This document shows, in pieces, positions 9,420-18,554 of a stretch of 23,905 nucleotides of DNA. Location of the stretch: the NCBI GenBank assembly GCA_003427395.1, contig BFEA01000152.1:1636931-1660835 (forward strand). Reading direction: 5' to 3'. The notes under the pieces were generated by a model that saw only the letters and a program-made list of their open reading frames with translations, was not told the origin of the DNA and did not search any database. Every line of letters starts with the position of its first letter. Position 1 is the stretch's first letter. The DNA comes from Chara braunii (Eukaryota > Streptophyta > Charophyceae > Charales > Characeae). The position numbers and the translations under genes are program-made.

Positions 9420-12153
9420 GGTTGTTTGCCTAAACAGATAACCATAAGGGCTGCTTTCATGGTCTTCGGGGCGTTCATCACTTCGTGATGCTTCATAATT
9501 TTCGGATCGTTTGAACAGATGGTCATAAAGGTTGCTTTCATTGTCTTTGGAACCAACACCACTTCGGAATGCTTCATGATTTTCGGGTTGCTTGGACACA
9601 TGGTCATAAAGGTTGCTTTCATTGTCTTCGGGACGTTCAACACTTCATGATGCTTCATGATTTTCGGGTAGCTTGAACATATGGCCATAAGGGTTGCTTT
9701 CATGGTCTTCAAGACATTCATCACTTCGGGAGGCTTCATGATTTTCGGGTAGCTTTAAAAAATGGGTTGCTTTCATGGTCTTCGGGACGTTCATCACTTC
9801 GGGATGCTTCATGATTTTCGGGTAGCTTGAATAGATTGTCGTAAGGGTTGCTTTTATGGTCTTCGGGATGTTCATAATTTCGGGATGCTTCATGATTTTT
9901 TGGTGGTTTGAACAAATGTCCATAAGAATTGTTTTCATGAACTTCGGGACGTTCATCACTTCAGGGTGCTTCATGATTTTTGCGTAGCTTAAACAGATGA
10001 CCATAAAGGTTGTTTTCACGAACTTTAGGACGTTCATCACTTCGGGATGCTTCATGATTTTCAAGTAGCTTGATTAGATGGCCATAAGGGTTTCTTTCAT
10101 GATCTTCGGGTCGTTCATCACTTCGAGATGCTTCAAATAGTCATAAGGGTTGCTTTCATCGTCTTCGGGTTGTTAATCACTTCGGTTTGCTTCATGATTT
10201 TCGGGTAGCAGGAACAGATGACCATAAGGGTTGCTTTCATGATCTTCGGGACGCTCATCACTTCGGAATGCTTCATGATTTTCAGGAAGCTTGAACAGAT
10301 TGTCATAAAGGTTGCTTTCATGGAGTTCGAGACGTTCATCACTTCAGAATGCTTCATGATTTTCGGGTAGCTTGAACAAATGACCATAAGGGTTGTTTTC
10401 ATGATCTTCGAGACGTTCATCACTTCGGGATGCTTCATGATTTTCGGATAGCTAAAACAAATGGTCATAAAGGTTGTTTTCATTGTCTTCGGGATGTTCA
10501 TTACTTCGGGTTGCTTCATGATTTTTGGGTAGCATGAACATATGACCATAAGGTTTGCTTTTATGGTCTTTGAGACGTTCATCACTTCGGGATGCTTCAT
10601 GATTTTCGGGTAGCTTGAACAGATAGTCATAAAAATTGTTTTCATGGTCTTCAGGAGTTCGTCACTTCGGGATGCTTCATGATTTTCGTGTAGCTTCGGG
10701 ATGCCATAAGGGTTGCTACCTGAAAATGGTGAAGCATCTCGAAGTGATGAACTTCGCGAAGACCATGAAAGCAACCTTTATGACCATCTGTTCAAAATAC
10801 CCGAAAATCATGAAGTGTCCCGAAGTGATGAACGTCTTGAAGACCATGAAAGCAACCTTTATGATCATTTTCGGGTACCTTGAACATATGGTCATAAATG
10901 TTGCTTTCATGGACTTCGGGATGTTCATCACTTCGGGATGCTTCATGATTTTCAGGTAGCTTGAACAGATGGTCATAAGGGTTACTTTCATGATCTTCGG
11001 GATGGTGCATGATTTTCGGGTAGCTAGAATAGATGGTCAAAATGATTTTTTCATGGTCTTCGGGATGTTCATTACTTCGGGTTGCTTCATGATTTTCGGG
11101 GAGCTTGAACATATGGTCATAAGGGTTGCTTCCATGGTCTTTGGGACGTTCATCACTTCGGGATGCTTCATGATTTTTTGGTAGCTTGAACAGATGGTCA
11201 CAAAGATTGTTTTCATGGTCTTCGGGACGTTCGTCACTTCGGGATGCGTTATGATTTTCGGGTAGCTTCAGGATGCCATAAGTGTTGCTACCTAAAAATC
11301 ATGAAGCATCTCGAAATGATGAACGTCCATAAGACCATGAAAACGACCATTATGGTCATCTGTTCAAAATAACAAAAAATCATGAAGTGTCCCGAAGTTA
11401 TGAACGTCTTGAAGACCATGAAAGCAACCCTTATGACCATTTTCAAGTACCTTGAACAGATGGCGGCCATAAAGGTTGCTTTCATTGACTTCGGGACGTT
11501 CATCACCTCGAGATGCTTCATGATTTTCAGGTAGTTTGAACAGATGGTCATAAGGCTTGCTTTCATTATTTTCGGAACGTTCATCACTTCGGGATGCTTC
11601 ATGATTTTCAGGGAGCTAGAATCGATGGTCATAAGGGTTGCTTTCATGTTGTTCGGGGTGTTCATCACTTCGGGGTGCTTCATGATTTTCGGGTAGCTGG
11701 AACAAATGGTCATAAGGGTTGTTTTCATGGTCTTCGAGACATTCATCACTTCGGGATGCTTCATGATTTTTGGCTAGCTTGAACAGAAAGTCATAAAGAT
11801 TGTTTGCATGGTCTTCGGGACGTTCGTCACTTCGGGATGCTTCATGATTTTCGGGTAGCTTCGGGATGCCATAAGGGTTGCTACCTGAAAATCATGAAGC
11901 ATATCGAAGTGATGAACGCCTCGAAGACCATGAAAGCAACCCTTATGGTCATCTGTTCAAAATATCCGAAAATCATGAAGTTTCCCGAGATGATGAACGT
12001 CTCGAAGACCATGAAAGCAACCCTTATGACCATTTGTTCAAATACCCGAAAACCATGAAGCATCCTGGACTGATGAACGTCCCGAAGACCATGAAAGCAA
12101 CTCTTGTGGCCACTGTTCAAGCTGCTTCGGGATGCTTCATGATTTTCGGGTAG
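9420..12153. repeat. 81-bp satellite array with inverted monomers
   Basis: About 34 monomers of 81 bp in tandem. A typical monomer reads GGTTGCTTTCATGG, TCTTCGGGACGTTCATCA, CTTCGGGATGCTTCATGATT, then TTCGGGTAGCTTGAACAGAT. Because 81 is divisible by three, several frames stay open for 80-210 codons on either strand (for example a 27-residue repeat beginning KIMKHPEVMN on the minus strand). These frames start and stop at mutations, with no start context, splice sites or unique flanking domains, so the array is best read as noncoding satellite. Three blocks are inverted, near 10718-10868, 11288-11442 and 11886-12113. Confidence 0.93.
10711..12150. repeat. Higher-order repeat of about 570-595 bp inside the satellite
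   Basis: The junction GTTGCTACC followed by inverted monomers recurs at 10712, 11284 and 11877, so the spacing is 572 and 593 bp. Each unit is about two inverted monomers followed by about five in the main orientation, ending in a shortened monomer (TAGCTTCGGGATGCCATAAG or near-identical). The third unit has nearly three inverted monomers and then the array ends. Confidence 0.85.
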
Positions 12154-13483
12154 GTTAATATACATGTGTTTCAAGATCATGTTTGATATGAAAAGTTGAA
12201 AACTCAGTTTACTATGTGGTTTCACCATGAACAAACTAAACCTCCTCTCGGTTTCATGATAGGGAAACTATTTTTATGATGCACAAACCAACATCATTTT
12301 TCTCACTTCACAGCTTTCATATACGAATTTTCAGGTGTGCGATAACCGCTTGTGCGTTGATAGTCAATACAACTCAAGACGAATTCAGTCGGAACTCAAC
12401 ATAGATTCACCAGGGAGGACGGTCATGGTTAAGGCGTGGGTGGACAACACTGCGAACAATCTCTACCACATGACCGCGTGACTGATGCAGAGGCAATAAT
12501 AACAGTTCCACTGTACTACACATTGAGTGGGCGAGGTATGCATAGCATGCCTGAACCCCACTACCAAGTAAATGAGCGAGACTCTCCCCTTCCTCACCAC
12601 TCTCTCCTCTCCAGCTCCGCTGCCTTCACCCACCTTACCTTCCTCTAACCACCTATTATTCCTGTTGTAACCCGTGTGAACAGGCACCGAGGCGGTGGGG
12701 AATCAATACAACAAACACCAAGGTGAAGTAGAGCACCATCCTCGATCGCCAACTTACTTACACCCGTGGAGAAGTGAATGGGATTAGGGGTAGGATGCCC
12801 CCCCCCCCCCCTCCCCCCCGCCAAACCTTTGCACAATATGAAAATCAATTCCGCTAGAACAAGGGAAGATACACCGATAACCCACTTGCTGCTCTCTGCA
12901 CATACAACAGGAAAACGGCCAAAATAAAAAAAAAGAAACAGAGACCTCCCACCCGAAATCATGGCAGAGTGCTTCCCAGCCATCAGATCACAAATGATCT
13001 GATGGTGGTGGTTGCAAAAACAGTCAACAAAGTAACTGCCACATTTTCTGGAATAAACTTGACTTCTGTTAGCAGTGATCCTGACACCATCCATATACTC
13101 CCTGATTGAAGGAGGGCTCCACCCAATGAGATAATTGCACAACAGCAAGTAAAATGCTGAAAATCTTCTATCCAGTGGGCTGAGGCTGACCCCAACCTTG
13201 TTTGGGGTTGGCCACACCCCCAACCCATTGAAAAGATTCTGGCAGGAAGCTTTCTTTGCACGGCCATGCCCAGTGTTAAGGAGAGGAGGAGGGGAACAAA
13301 GATCTCCTTACTTTTTCGGGTTATACATTACATGTAAAGTACTGACCGTGGCATCACGAGTACTGCATGGCAGGATTTGGGTCACTCAACTGCCCCACAA
13401 ACTCGTTTCTTTTTTCTTTTTTTTTCCAAACTCGTTTCTAAACTCGTTTCCAAACTGTAGAAAAGGCGGTCGTTTCCTGCATT
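12154..13483. other. Spacer without recognised gene
   Basis: Contains a poly-C run near 12799-12812 and a direct repeat of AAACTCGTTTC near 13400-13455. The 192-codon minus-strand frame at 12645-13223 has no recognised motif and crosses the poly-C tract, so it is not called. Confidence 0.5.
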
Positions 13484-13680
13484 AAAAATTTGGGACCCAA
13501 GAGCCAGTGGGTACACCCATGAACTGTTGAAAGAGAGACCTGTGTTCGAATCCAGATGATGGAACTTGACGAGTAAAACCAGCTACTAATGAATTGCTTG
13601 GGGCCGGTCAGCTCAATGATAATATCTTAAGGCCGCCGCCCTTTTTAAAAAAAAATAAAAATAAAAATAAAAAATTTGGG
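13484..13680 (+). mobile_element. tRNA-derived SINE, complete, with 11-bp target duplication
   Basis: A tRNA-like head carries a weak box A around 13501-13513 and a good box B (GTTCGAATCC, 13544-13553). The body contains GGGGCCGGTCAGCTCAATGA and a downstream TATCTTAAGGCCGCCGCC motif, ending in an A-rich tail. AAAAATTTGGG at 13484-13494 is repeated exactly at 13670-13680, giving an element of about 175 bp. The A-tail and duplication imply LINE-type target-primed insertion. Confidence 0.9.
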
Positions 13681-13928
13681 TAACCAAAAAAAGGGAAAAA
13701 AAAGGGGAAAAAAAGGGTACGCAATGAGCGCGGCCGTTTGCTCCCATAGCAGGCTACGTGCCGACCGACGGTGGCAGGGCTGGTAGAGTGCGGGACGGCT
13801 GACGGCTGATGTGGCCTGGGGAAATGGACGCGCGCAATCGATACAGCGCTGATGTGGAAAGCATGAGCGACGCGGAGGTGAATTGACGAAGATTCGACGA
13901 AGATTCGCGATCGCTGAAGCGGCTCGCC

Positions 13929-13969
13929 AAAAGACGTCTTTTGCAGCGGCGTGCCAAAAGACGTCTTTT
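13929..13969. promoter_or_regulatory. Duplicated palindrome AAAAGACGTCTTTT
   Basis: Two perfect copies of a 14-bp palindrome lie at 13929-13942 and 13956-13969, 27 bp apart, just upstream of the ATG at 13997. The centre GACGTC contains the ACGT core that plant bZIP factors bind. If translation starts at 13883 instead, the duplication would encode a repeated KTSFAA. A regulatory role is inferred only from sequence and position. Confidence 0.4.
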
Positions 13970-13996
13970 GCGGCGGCGATCTCGAGGGCGCGCGCG

Positions 13997-15139
13997 ATGC
14001 AGAGAGGTGTGGTGCGGTCGTGGAGTCTTCTGGCTCGCCCGAGAGGAATGGTGATGCCGCGGTCCCTCGCGTCTGAGCTGTCGCTCCCGGTCGAACATCT
14101 CCTCACGACCGGTCGGCGCGGCCAAGCTCAAGTGGCTTCTACACCCGCCGCTGTCAGTCCTTTTGCTTATGCCGGCGGGGGAGCTTGTCCTGCGGCTCGT
14201 GGATGGGTTTGCACAGCGGTATCATTTGCGGGCGTTGGAAATGACGGCGGTGGCGGCGGCGGCGGAGGAGGAGGAGGAGGAGGAGGAGGAGTAGGAGCAG
14301 GAAGGAGCGGCCGGGAACCTGGAGCCGTCGTAGTGGTAGGACACTCGGTTCTGACAGGCAGGAATGAGGAGCGTAAGGGATTTAGAAAAGCAGTAGCTCT
14401 TGCACCAGCGGGAGGAGGGAGGGGAGGAGCAGGGAGGAGGCTATGGTCATCGTCGAGGGCGGGGAGGGTCGTACCGTGCTCGCCTTACAAGCTTCTCTTC
14501 GAACGGAAATTTCTCTCCGATCGAGGTGAGGAGGGTATCAGACGGGCTACTCCACGTGGATGCCACGTCAGCAACATGCGCAGGTGTCAGGGAATAAGCA
14601 GGTGCAGCCACGTGGAAACGGTCGTGGATATGAGTGACGGGCAAGAAGATGCAGCGGATCGGGCCACATCTGTGATGGGCATGATGACGAATGTTGGGGA
14701 CATAGAGTCCCTGGGCAACCAGAGCTTCGATCGGTCGGATATGGCGGCCAATGCTGCCGCGTCGGCTTCGGCTGATTATGATGATGATCAGGATGGTGAT
14801 GACGGGGACCATGATGAGGCTGATGAGGCATTTGGAGCCAGTGGCAATGACGAAGGTGGTATGTCTCGAGGGGTGGGCAGAATAAGGGGTAAAGGAGATG
14901 AAAGAGGGAGGAAAAAGGGTGGGACAGGAGCTCCGCGGACAACAAGCGCAAGCGGCTATGGCCGTAGATCTTTCTTGAAGACAGGGGAGGACGTGGAGCT
15001 GCTCTGTGAAAGCCTGGCCTTCAAAGGAAAAGGGGTTTGCAAAATAAAGGAGACGGGGTTCGTGGTTCTGTGTGAACGAGCGCTGCCAGGGGAGAGATTG
15101 ATTGGGCGAGTCGTGAAGAGAAGAAGAGGAATGGCAGAG
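13997..15139 (+). CDS. First exon of TRAM-domain RNA (uracil-C5) methyltransferase, TrmA/RumA-like
   Basis: The end of the exon encodes a TRAM domain (RNA-binding beta-barrel): LKTGEDVELLCESLAFKGKG, VCKIKETGFVVLCERALPGE, then LIGRVVKRRRGMAE. This is the N-terminal domain of TrmA/RumA-type SAM-dependent methyltransferases, and the wording is very close to plant nuclear homologues. Before it lie a basic, Ser/Ala/Arg-containing N-terminus that could be an organelle transit peptide, a poly-glycine run (about 14250-14290) and an acidic DDD/GDDG stretch (about 14775-14830). The same frame is open from an earlier ATG at 13883; 13997 is preferred because the palindrome pair upstream looks noncoding, but the choice is uncertain. 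The exon ends at CAGAG/GTAAGC, an excellent phase-0 donor. The catalytic methyltransferase domain is absent from the window, so the gene is incomplete here. The family is secure; substrate and localisation are inference. Confidence 0.8.
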
Positions 15140-15145
15140 GTAAGC
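15138..15145 (+). other. 5' splice donor (AG/GTAAGC)
   Basis: The intron would begin at 15140. The TRAM homology stops exactly here, and the continuing frame (VSELWREG...) loses all similarity before a stop at about 15251, which supports splicing. Confidence 0.8.
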
Positions 15146-15316
15146 GAGCTATGGCGGGAGGGACAAAACTGCAACGTACGTAATGGGTTGGGCATGACAG
15201 CATATGAAGGTTTTAAGGGTATTATTTTACTTGTTATTTTAATGATAAGATGATTGTATTAGGAATAATGCTATATCAGTAATAGCACTCATACTGTACA
15301 AACACTACGAATATCA

Positions 15317-15318
<2 letters not shown>

Positions 15319-15354
<36 letters not shown>

Positions 15355-15460
15355 GCACTGATACTGTACAAATACTACAAATATCATACTACTACTACTA
15401 CTACTACTACTACTGCTACTAGATTACTAGTACTACTTCTACTACTACTACTACTAATAT
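15319..15460. repeat. CTA/ACT trinucleotide microsatellites in a duplicated unit
   Basis: Runs of CTA at about 15319-15352, 15388-15420 and 15436-15456. The segment before the first run (GCACTCATACTGTACAAA then CACTACGAATATCATA) is repeated before the second with few changes, so the microsatellite and its flank were duplicated together. Confidence 0.93.
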
Positions 15461-15565
15461 TAATACTAATAACAAGTATGTACTATGTACTTGATAATAT
15501 AATAAAATAATACTGTAATAATAATGGGTGAAGGACATAAGTATTTCTTTTACAAGTTATGAAGG

Positions 15566-15659
15566 ACAAAATTATGCAGCCCATGTGGCTGATTGGTAGG
15601 TACACTGATGAACTGGTTGATAAACAGACCAATCAGTCACGTGGGCTGCGTAATTTTGT
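15566..15659. repeat. 32-bp inverted repeat around a SINE-head-like loop
   Basis: Arms 15566-15597 and 15628-15659 match at 29 of 32 positions (ACAAAATTATGCAGCCC on the left). The 30-bp loop GTACACTGATGAACTG... resembles the SINE head (GTACACTCAATGAACTG). TACAAGTT occurs on both sides, at 15551-15558 and 15663-15670. Confidence 0.75.
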
Positions 15660-15782
15660 AGGTACAAGTTGGAATCGTGATGGATGAGATGAAGATGAAC
15701 AAAATGACAAAATGACTGCAACTAACCTGGGGGCGGTCAGTTTGATGATGCTATGCTATCTCAAGGTTGTCATCCTCTCTTA
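15590..15782 (+). mobile_element. Older, rearranged SINE copy
   Basis: The head resembles other copies (GATTGGTAGGTACACTGATG), a box-B-like CAAGTTGGAATC follows, and the tail has CCTGGGGGCGGTCAG and TATCTCAAGG blocks before an A-rich end. About 30 bp of extra sequence separates head and box B, part of the inverted repeat above. The next SINE landed in its A-tail. Confidence 0.65.
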
Positions 15783-16012
15783 AGAAAAGAAGAAGCAAAA
15801 CCAACGGGCCTAGCTCGCCCGGTACACCCATAAAACTGTAGAAATACAGACTCAAACTCGAATCCAGATGCAATCAGACGACAGAATATACGTAATTGTA
15901 AATTACCTGTGTGGCAGATCAGCTGAATGATGATATCTTGACGCCGCCGTTGTGGAAAAAAACACTGTAAAGAAGAAAAAAAGAAGAAAAAAAGAAGAAA
16001 AGAAGAAGCAAA
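15782..16012 (+). mobile_element. tRNA-derived SINE nested in the previous SINE's A-tail
   Basis: Box A TAGCTCGCCCGG (15811-15822) and box B ACTCGAATCC (15856-15865) are followed by the family tail (GATGATATCTTGACGCCGCC) and an AAG-rich end. AAGAAAAGAAGAAGCAAA is an exact 18-bp target duplication at 15782-15799 and 15995-16012. The element proper is about 15800-15994. Confidence 0.88.
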
Positions 16013-16311
16013 GGACAAAATTCGCACAGTCGGAATGCTCATGGGTGGTTGTAGGCGGAGGACGTGGAAATCATGCACTTGGGCGTCTGCAATAGCAAGT
16101 GCAATCTGACCTGGAATGGTAATGATGGTCTGGTCGGTGATCTGTACCTGAACGTGAAAGCTGGTCAGGTACATTTCGACAGGGGTGTGTGTGTGTGATA
16201 ATGTCAGGAACTTCAGGGACAGCCTAGATACTCTCCCTATGTTCAATATAAAACGTTTAGTTTGAACTTTGAAGTGAGGATTAAAAAAAAAAACAAAAAA
16301 AAAACAAAACA

Positions 16312-16870
16312 AAAGGGCTAGGGCCTTGAGATATCATCATTTGAACTGACCGAGCCCTTTAGTTTTTTTGTTTGTTTGTTTTTAATCATCATTAATACAG
16401 TTCGAAGTGTTCAAATACGGGAAATACTGAAGGGCTCGGTCAATTCAAATGATGATATCTCACTGTAATCATCATTAGTACAGTTTGAACAGGTGGTACA
16501 CCACTAAAGGGCTTGTTTTTAATCATCATTAGGACTTTTTTTTTTTTTTTTTTTTTAATTAACACTGTAAAAAATTGCAGTATTTTACTCATCTGCTTCC
16601 CGCGGAGTTCCATAAAAAGGTTTGTATTTCAACAGTTTAGTGCAATTAGTACAGTTCGAACTGTTCAAAAACTGGAAAAAGAGGTCTGTATTGCAGCAGT
16701 TTAGTTTTTTTTTGTTTGTTTTTACTCATCTGCTTCCAGTGGAGTTCGAAAACGAGGTCTGAAAAAAAAAAAAAGAAAAAAAAAAAGAGGTCTGTATTTC
16801 AACAGTTTAGTGGTGTACCAACTGCCCGCGAGCGAAGGCCAGTTGGTAAGTGAGGAGGGGTTTACGGAGG
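16312..16870. mobile_element. Cluster of scrambled SINE fragments in both orientations
   Basis: A minus-strand SINE tail lies at 16312-16360 (GATATCATCATTTGAACTGA) and a plus-strand tail at about 16430-16465. Three minus-strand head pieces resembling GAGGTCTGTATTTCAACAGT lie near 16617, 16679 and 16787. The last continues to TAGTGGTGTACCAACTG, the complement of the SINE 5' end. T- and A-rich runs separate them. Boundaries are approximate. Confidence 0.7.
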
Positions 16871-16972
16871 GGGGCAATTGGGCAATTTACAATGTAAGCC
16901 CGTGTCACAATGAACCTGGAGGACCATGTACATTATCTGTACTCGGATGTGAAGGAGTCCAGGTATATTCTG

Positions 16973-17128
16973 ACAAGGACTGTGATGCAATTTCAAAATG
17001 TGAGATCCCTGGCCAAGAAGTTCCCCTTCATTACTTATTTATATTTTTGTTCCTGTGACTACCTGCGTATTTATAGTTTTATTCCTGTGACTACCACCTG
17101 GACAAGGACTGAGATGCAATTTCAAAAC
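16973..17128 (+). repeat. Diverged direct repeat
   Basis: GACAAGGACTGTGATGCAAT at 16973 recurs at 17100 with few changes, and a TTCCTGTGACTACC segment is also doubled between them. No coding meaning is evident. Confidence 0.7.
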
Positions 17129-17516
17129 GGTCTCAATGTTGACGGTACGCCGTGCCGTGGGGGGGGGGCAAGGTCTCAACTTGCTTCCCTTTTTGCTTTT
17201 TCTTTTTTAACACAATAATAAACTAAGGTAGATTCTTCACTCAATGTCACCTTTCACTGCCTGCGTATCACTACTCCTAAGCATAGCTACCTCTCACAAT
17301 CAAGGGGATGCACGTTGGGCCCCCGCCCTAGTGGGGATTGTTTTTTTTTTTTTTATAATTTGTAAAGGACATGGGGCTAGAAAATTCAAAATAGTGAATA
17401 CTGTGACAATGAGTGGTCAAGAGAGTAGGCAGATAAAAAAAAAGGAAAAAAAAATAGTGAATCTCCAACAGCACCGACATATGTGCAATGTGCACTAACA
17501 ATCTACCCAAGGACAT
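17129..17516. other. Spacer with homopolymer runs, no gene seen
   Basis: Includes a G run near 17160, a T run near 17341 and interrupted A runs near 17435. Short frames only. Confidence 0.5.
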
Positions 17517-17910
17517 TATTCACGGCCGCCCGGGTCACCTTGTTTGCCCGGGTAGCCCGGCCATGCAAGGACCAAAGAAGCTCCCCCTCCCCCTCCCCCC
17601 CGAAAAAAAAAAACCCAAAAAAACTGAGAAAAAAAATATTATGCCGAAAAATAAACTGAACAACTTCTGCCTCAGCGTCGCATCGAAATTCTTTACCAAA
17701 AAAAATAAAAAACGGCCTTGTACGCAAGAGGTTTTGAACAGGGGGAGTTGTAAGTAAAAAGATAAAAAATGATTTTTTCCCCCCCCTTGTTTTTTAACTT
17801 TTTTTTCGCTTTTGCGCTCTGATATCTTTGTGACAGTATATATTTTTTATTTTTTCTTAACTCTTTTTGGCCCGGCCGGGCAAGTGGTCCCGGGCCACTC
17901 TGGTAGCCTA
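17517..17910. mobile_element. Possible pair of short retroelement fragments, head-out with A-tails facing inward
   Basis: A GC-rich block at about 17525-17562 (GGCCGCCCGGGTCACC) is followed by A-rich sequence. The complement of a similar block lies at about 17871-17905 (CCCGGCCGGGCAAGTGG), preceded by T-rich sequence. This suggests two inverted copies of a second short retroelement family, with partial similarity only. Confidence 0.4.
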
Positions 17911-17959
17911 GCTGCCTACTAACCTGCTGGGCGACGGGGTCTGTAACCAGGTCAGAGAT

Positions 17960-18010
17960 CTGTGGACTCCCCTCTTCTCTTCTCTCCTCTCCTCTCCTCT
18001 CCTCTCCTCT
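17960..18010. repeat. CTCTT/CTCCT pentanucleotide repeat
   Basis: TCTTC units change to a run of CTCCT-type units. Confidence 0.9.
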
Positions 18011-18047
18011 CACACCGTATGTTCCTCCGAGCCCTTCGTTCTGTTAA

Positions 18048-18161
18048 GTTCCCCAACTCCAGCTGGCCAGGTCTGAAGAGCAGCAAGCTGAACTGGCTCC
18101 CACAGTTCCCCAACTCCAGCTGGCCAGGTCTGAAGAGCAGCAAGCTGAACTGGCTCCCACA
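18048..18161. repeat. Perfect 57-bp tandem duplication
   Basis: GTTCCCCAACTCCAGCTGGC... at 18048-18104 is repeated without change at 18105-18161. Identity over the full unit implies a very recent duplication or an assembly artefact. A SINE follows immediately. Confidence 0.95.
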
Positions 18162-18470
18162 CCAGCTGGCCTAGCTCAGTTGGTACACTCAATGAACTGT
18201 TGAAATTACAGACCTGAGTTCAAGTCCAGATGCAATCTGATGAACAGAATCAAATAGTTTTTTTTTTTTTTTAATTTAAATGTGGCCCTATGGACCACGG
18301 ATCAGATATTAAACTGATTAGAACAGATACTACACTTGATCTTACTTAGCCAAAAGGCCCAGAAAGGTGAATCAAATAGTTCTGAATTACCTGGGGCCGG
18401 TCAGATCGGAAAAAACGAAAAAAAAGATGATATCTTAAGGCCGTCGCCGTTATTTAAAAAAGAAAAAAAA
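18162..18470 (+). mobile_element. tRNA-derived SINE interrupted by a U2-derived insertion
   Basis: The best tRNA-like head in the window: box A TAGCTCAGTTGG (18172-18183) and box B GAGTTCAAGTCC (18216-18227). The body resumes after the U2 insertion with TTCTGAATTACCTGGGGCCG and GATATCTTAAGGCCGTCGCC, then an A-rich tail. Removing 18258-18368 plus one copy of the 11-bp duplication gives a SINE colinear with the other copies. Confidence 0.88.
18258..18368 (-). pseudogene. U2 snRNA 5'-half retrosequence with A-tail
   Basis: On the minus strand it starts ACCTTTCTGGGCCTTTTGGC, matching plant U2 from about nucleotide 3. It keeps GATCAAGTGTAGTATCTG, which contains the branch-site-pairing GUAGUA, and TCAGTTTAATATCTGAT, and includes a stem-loop II-like segment. 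It then ends near the position before the Sm site and continues as TTAAATTAAAA and pure A. A 4-bp insertion lies after GATCTT. GAATCAAATAG flanks it exactly at 18247-18257 and 18369-18379, proving insertion by reverse transcription into the SINE. It cannot make functional U2, since it lacks the Sm site and 3' stem-loops. Confidence 0.93.
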
Positions 18471-18554
18471 AGTGTCTGTTTCCCACTACTCTGTTTTCGT
18501 CCCTCTACCGGTAGTTGTTTCCCTTATTTAGGTTCCGGTTATTTAAATTTCCTT

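Noticed and set aside
9420-12153. CRISPR array
   Set aside because: Monomers are contiguous at 81 bp with no repeat/spacer alternation, in a genome with eukaryotic features.
12645-13223. 192-codon minus-strand frame with a hydrophobic segment
   Set aside because: It crosses a poly-C tract and A/T homopolymers, has no recognised motif and no splice or promoter support; the length is compatible with chance.
15140-15253. Continuation of the methyltransferase frame past 15139
   Set aside because: Similarity to TRAM proteins stops exactly at the GTAAGC donor, and the extension ends in AT-rich, low-information residues.
18162-18240. Functional tRNA gene
   Set aside because: Boxes A and B are present, but the acceptor and anticodon stems do not close, and the sequence continues into the SINE body shared by other copies.
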